Part shown: one piece after another, positions 61,717-64,000 of the stretch | Numbering within the stretch: the first letter of the stretch is position 1 | Layout: each line of letters begins with the position of its first letter | NCBI GenBank assembly: GCA_023974075.1 | Contig: JAMFTG010000060.1 | Span: forward strand, 186,001 to 250,000 | DNA: 64,000 nt | Reading direction: 5' to 3' | DNA from: Chaenocephalus aceratus | Taxonomy: Eukaryota > Chordata > Actinopteri > Perciformes > Channichthyidae | The notes under the pieces: model-generated | Told to the model about the DNA's origin: nothing | The model's database searches: none | The model's input: only the letters and a program-made list of their open reading frames with translations | Translations under genes and position numbers: made by a program

Positions 61717-63748
61717 TGTGGTGTGTGTGTGTGTGTGTGTGTAAGTAAGAAGGTTTATATATATAGGATTACTTTAAAACAGTCCCAAATAATACATGTT
61801 TACTTTAATACAGTTTAGAACAATATCTGTTTGCTTTAAGTTTCAGCAATCTTAAACAAAACTACTCTATAGTACCTCAAATATTTCGTATGTTGTTGTG
61901 GCGCTTCACATCTCCTCTTTGAGCTGCGGTGGAAATATCTGGAGAGAATTATTAGTATTTGGTCCTTAATTAAGTGTTTTTGGTTTATTTTGTGAAACTA
62001 GTTGCAGATTAATGTTTTTTGGATGCAGTTTTTGTCCCAAAAGTAACTTTGATTTTGGTATAAAGTAACAAATACATGTTTTAACATCTTCATGTAATGT
62101 AAGTATCTCCGCTATTCACCTCACCTCCAATTTCGCCCATGTATTATCGTTTCAGTTTGGTGGTTGTACCTGGTTCTGGCTTTGGTTCTCGTAGCACTTC
62201 TAATAACCATTGTGGCTTTCATCACATGGAGGAAAATGAAAGGTGAGAAAAATATATACTTTTTTTAAACAATCATTTATTTCATAACACCAAATGTAGA
62301 ATGTGGAAATTAAAGTCAACCCCCTTTTGTGTGTCTTTTCAGGGAAGGAAGCACGGGAAAGTGACAGTGTTGTGAGTTCTCAAATATATTTTTTTATTTA
62401 AAGTTGAAAGAAAGTGTTTCATAACCGTTAGTGGCTGTGCTGTAATTAAACAAAGGGCTTGCATTCGCTAAGGTAAAGGAAGTGATTAGGAGGAAAAGCA
62501 AGAAGGGCTGTAAACTGATGTTTGGGATTTGCTTATTTAACATGAGCACCTTACATTACAGCCTCATAAATGAATACAGGACATCATAATCATCTTTTCA
62601 TGTAGTGGGTTGTATAGGATTTAGTGCATATCAATGGTCTGCAAAGGCTAAAATCCCTGTGTTCCGTTCAGAGGGAGTTTTTTTCTGAACATCAGCAGGA
62701 GAGGACTCTTTAAAGTAGAGACACTACATACTGATATACACCTGAACATCAGCAGGAGAGGACTCTTTAAAGTAGAGACACTACATACTGATATACACCT
62801 GAACATCAGCAGGAGAGGACTCTTTAAAGTAGAGACACTACATACTGATATACACCTGAACATCAGCAGGAGAGGACTCTTTAAAGTAGAGACACTACAT
62901 ACTGATATACACCTGAACATCAGCAGGAGAGGACTCTTTAAAGTAGAGACTCTACATACTGATATACACCTGACCATCATCAGGAGAGGACTCTTTAAAG
63001 TAGAGACACTACATACTGATATTCACCTGAACATCAGCAGGAGAGGACTCTTTAAAGTAGAGACACTACATACTGATATACACCTGAGCATCAGCAGGAG
63101 AGGACTCTTTAAAGTAGAGACACATCTCTGAAACGTTCAAAGATGCATCGTACATGTTAAACTGATGTTGTTTGTATTATTCCACGATGTGAATGAACTG
63201 AAGTGTGTAATGCTTGTTGTCCAGGGACAGACCTCAACCCCTGCCGTGAATTCTCCAGAGACCAACCCGGCCACGGTGAGTTCACTCACTGAAACAAGTC
63301 TTAAATCTCTCTCAGGTCGTCGGCCTTATGGGTGTGAGAATGTGCAATGAAGATAAATGAGGGAAGTTAGACGGTGTTGCTGCACTGCACAGAAGAGCGG
63401 ATGAGTGTAAGAGCAGAAGTGGGAAGTCGAATCAACAACAAAACTGTGCTTATTATCTCGTCCTTTCTGTGTAGGCTGATCCTGAAGAAGGAGTTTGTTA
63501 CGCCTCCATCAGCTACACCAAGAACACCCACAAACAAGCTGAGGTACGCCGTCTGTAAAGAAACATTGTTTTTGTTGTGCACTGTGTGTGTCATGTAGCC
63601 TATCAATGATGTTTCTTCGTGCCGCTGTCTTCTAGAGTCCTGCAGTTATTTATATTGTGCTTATATTTCCTTCCAGGTTAAGATTGAGACTGACGCAGAT
63701 GAAGGTGACGAAGTGACTTATTCGACTGTGAAAGCTTCCGCCAATTAA
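57254..63748 (+). CDS. Intact two-Ig-domain inhibitory-type receptor, copy E
   Basis: Nine exons join in phase: 57254-57314, 58888-59214, 59340-59603, 59760-59822, 62156-62242, 62343-62371, 63225-63275, 63475-63543, 63677-63748 (TAA), giving 1023 nt or 340 residues. Residues 1-20 are a signal peptide; 21-129 D1 (V-type, ending VGSYTC); 130-217 D2; 218-238 a Thr-rich stalk; about 241-262 a neutral transmembrane helix; the rest is cytoplasmic. Both Ig domains keep the four-cysteine pattern. The tail has VCYASI (Tyr303) and VTYSTV (Tyr332), both ITIM consensus, so inhibitory signalling through SH2 phosphatases is likely. This tail has two exons not seen in A, C and D. Intron 1 holds a hAT-type insertion, intron 4 a LINE and (GT)n, intron 6 a 57-bp minisatellite. 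Family identity beyond teleost Ig-superfamily receptor is not assigned. Confidence 0.88.
57464..58800. mobile_element. hAT-type insertion in intron 1 of gene E
   Basis: The flanking TTTTAGAC is duplicated (57456-57463 and 58801-58808), and copies C and D are uninterrupted here (CAACTTTTAGACACATCGG). It starts CGGCCAGTTGTATTATTTGC and ends GGAGCCGGGCCTG. Its left terminus appears shortened compared with the right. It carries a (TTC)n tract at about 57857-57920 and a LINE fragment at 57990-58193. Confidence 0.75.
57990..58193 (-). mobile_element. LINE C-terminal fragment nested in the hAT insertion
   Basis: The minus strand encodes [20 protein letters not shown] and similar sequence, resembling the post-RT or RNase-H-linked C-terminus of non-LTR elements (HC-x-Y...R). 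It is only 67 codons long. Confidence 0.4.
60036..61230 (-). mobile_element. L2-type LINE in intron 4 of gene E
   Basis: The minus strand encodes [57 protein letters not shown] and, in a shifted frame, [22 protein letters not shown] sequence. Its 3' end (CTTACAATAAGTACATTCG region, with CATTA repeats at 60040-60060) matches the SINE tail at 6030-6077. It is 5'-truncated and frameshifted. Confidence 0.8.
61435..61742. repeat. (GT)n compound microsatellite
   Basis: About 300 bp of GT repeats, with the phrase TTGATAT(A/C)TGGGTCAGGGAG breaking it twice (about 61525 and 61650). Cys-Val frames across it are artefacts. Confidence 0.98.
62687..63123. repeat. 57-bp minisatellite in intron 6 of gene E
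   Basis: About 7.5 nearly identical copies of a 57-bp unit beginning GAACATCAGCAGGAGAGGAC and ending CTGATATACACCT. Low divergence points to a recent expansion. The open frame on the minus strand results from the period (19 codons). Confidence 0.97.
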
Positions 63749-63825
63749 CCCAGCAGCCTCTACGACACCATCTAACGTCAATCACAACCTCTGTTCATGG
63801 TTTTATGATCATTTTCAGGATGGAT

Positions 63826-64000
63826 TCAGGGCCGGCCCTGACCAATTTGCCGCCCTAGGCAATATTTTAGCTGGCACGGTTGTGCCATGACCACCAACAC
63901 AGAAAGATATTGACACAAGATGTGTGCAACTGTATTTAGTTTCCTATCCATTTGAACATGATTTAAGTGGGGGGGGGGGGGACCTCACCTCCTCTAGGGG
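63826..64000. mobile_element. hAT-like element start at window end
   Basis: It begins CAGGGCCGGCCCTGACCAAT and continues GCCGCCCTAGGC, a common start of fish hAT elements. It is cut by the window end and lies about 75 bp after the stop codon of gene E, so it may supply part of that gene's 3'UTR. Confidence 0.5.

Noticed and set aside
62648..62980. 110-codon repeat protein on the minus strand
   Set aside because: It is the translation of the 57-bp minisatellite inside intron 6 of gene E.

Overview
The window looks like teleost (probably percomorph) fish genomic DNA. It has intron-rich immunoglobulin-superfamily receptor genes, many L2/RTE-type LINE remnants, tRNA-SINE and hAT-like insertions, long (GT)n tracts and several satellites. 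I see no bacterial or plasmid features. All calls come from reading the sequence; no database search was possible.

The backbone is a tandem cluster of one receptor family on the + strand, named A to E here. The shared exon plan is signal peptide, V-like Ig domain (D1), second Ig domain (D2), short Thr/Ala-rich stalk, transmembrane segment and a short tail carrying tyrosine motifs. A (2550-8900) is open in every visible exon but its signal exon is not in the window. B (11695-17568) is a clear pseudogene. C (22018-25085) is complete except for one extra base in D1. D (46000-53200) is a pseudogene with a stop, a lost splice donor, a lost acceptor and an LTR-type insertion. E (57254-63748) is intact, about 340 residues, with two ITIM-like motifs. 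A sixth locus at 53706-54010 is only a 5'UTR joined to a 3'UTR. Tail types differ: A, C and D end in a YxN(V/I) motif, while E has the two ITIM-like motifs, so the cluster may mix signalling outputs on a similar ectodomain.

Between C and D lies a tandem array (about 25.97-41.67 kb) of roughly 3.7 kb units. Each unit holds the 3' exons of an unrelated multi-copy fish gene on the minus strand, a LINE fragment and, in the first two units, a copy of the promoter-proximal repeats that precede C and D. One unit was split by a 5.26 kb tyrosine-recombinase element (27623-32880). That element has the complete A1/B1-A2/B2 split-direct-repeat layout of Ngaro/PAT-type elements. Its neighbours preserve the empty target site, which shows insertion at an ATT core without target duplication.

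Other regions: a 37-bp satellite (1-1712); a 33-bp minisatellite inside gene A; a 1.64 kb hAT-like element with 8-bp target duplications (5709-7349) carrying a tRNA-SINE and a 170-bp tandem repeat; transposon-rich DNA at 12.5-16.9 and 17.9-21.7 kb; an L2-type LINE on the minus strand (42.5-45.0 kb); and DNA transposons at 54.0-56.9 kb, one with a CGGBP1-like zinc-finger segment.

The observations I rate highest are the split-direct-repeat element with its three-way ATT junctions and paralogous empty sites, and two perfect exonic inverted repeats (19 bp in A, 17 bp in B) that look like template-switch mutations rewriting receptor coding sequence.
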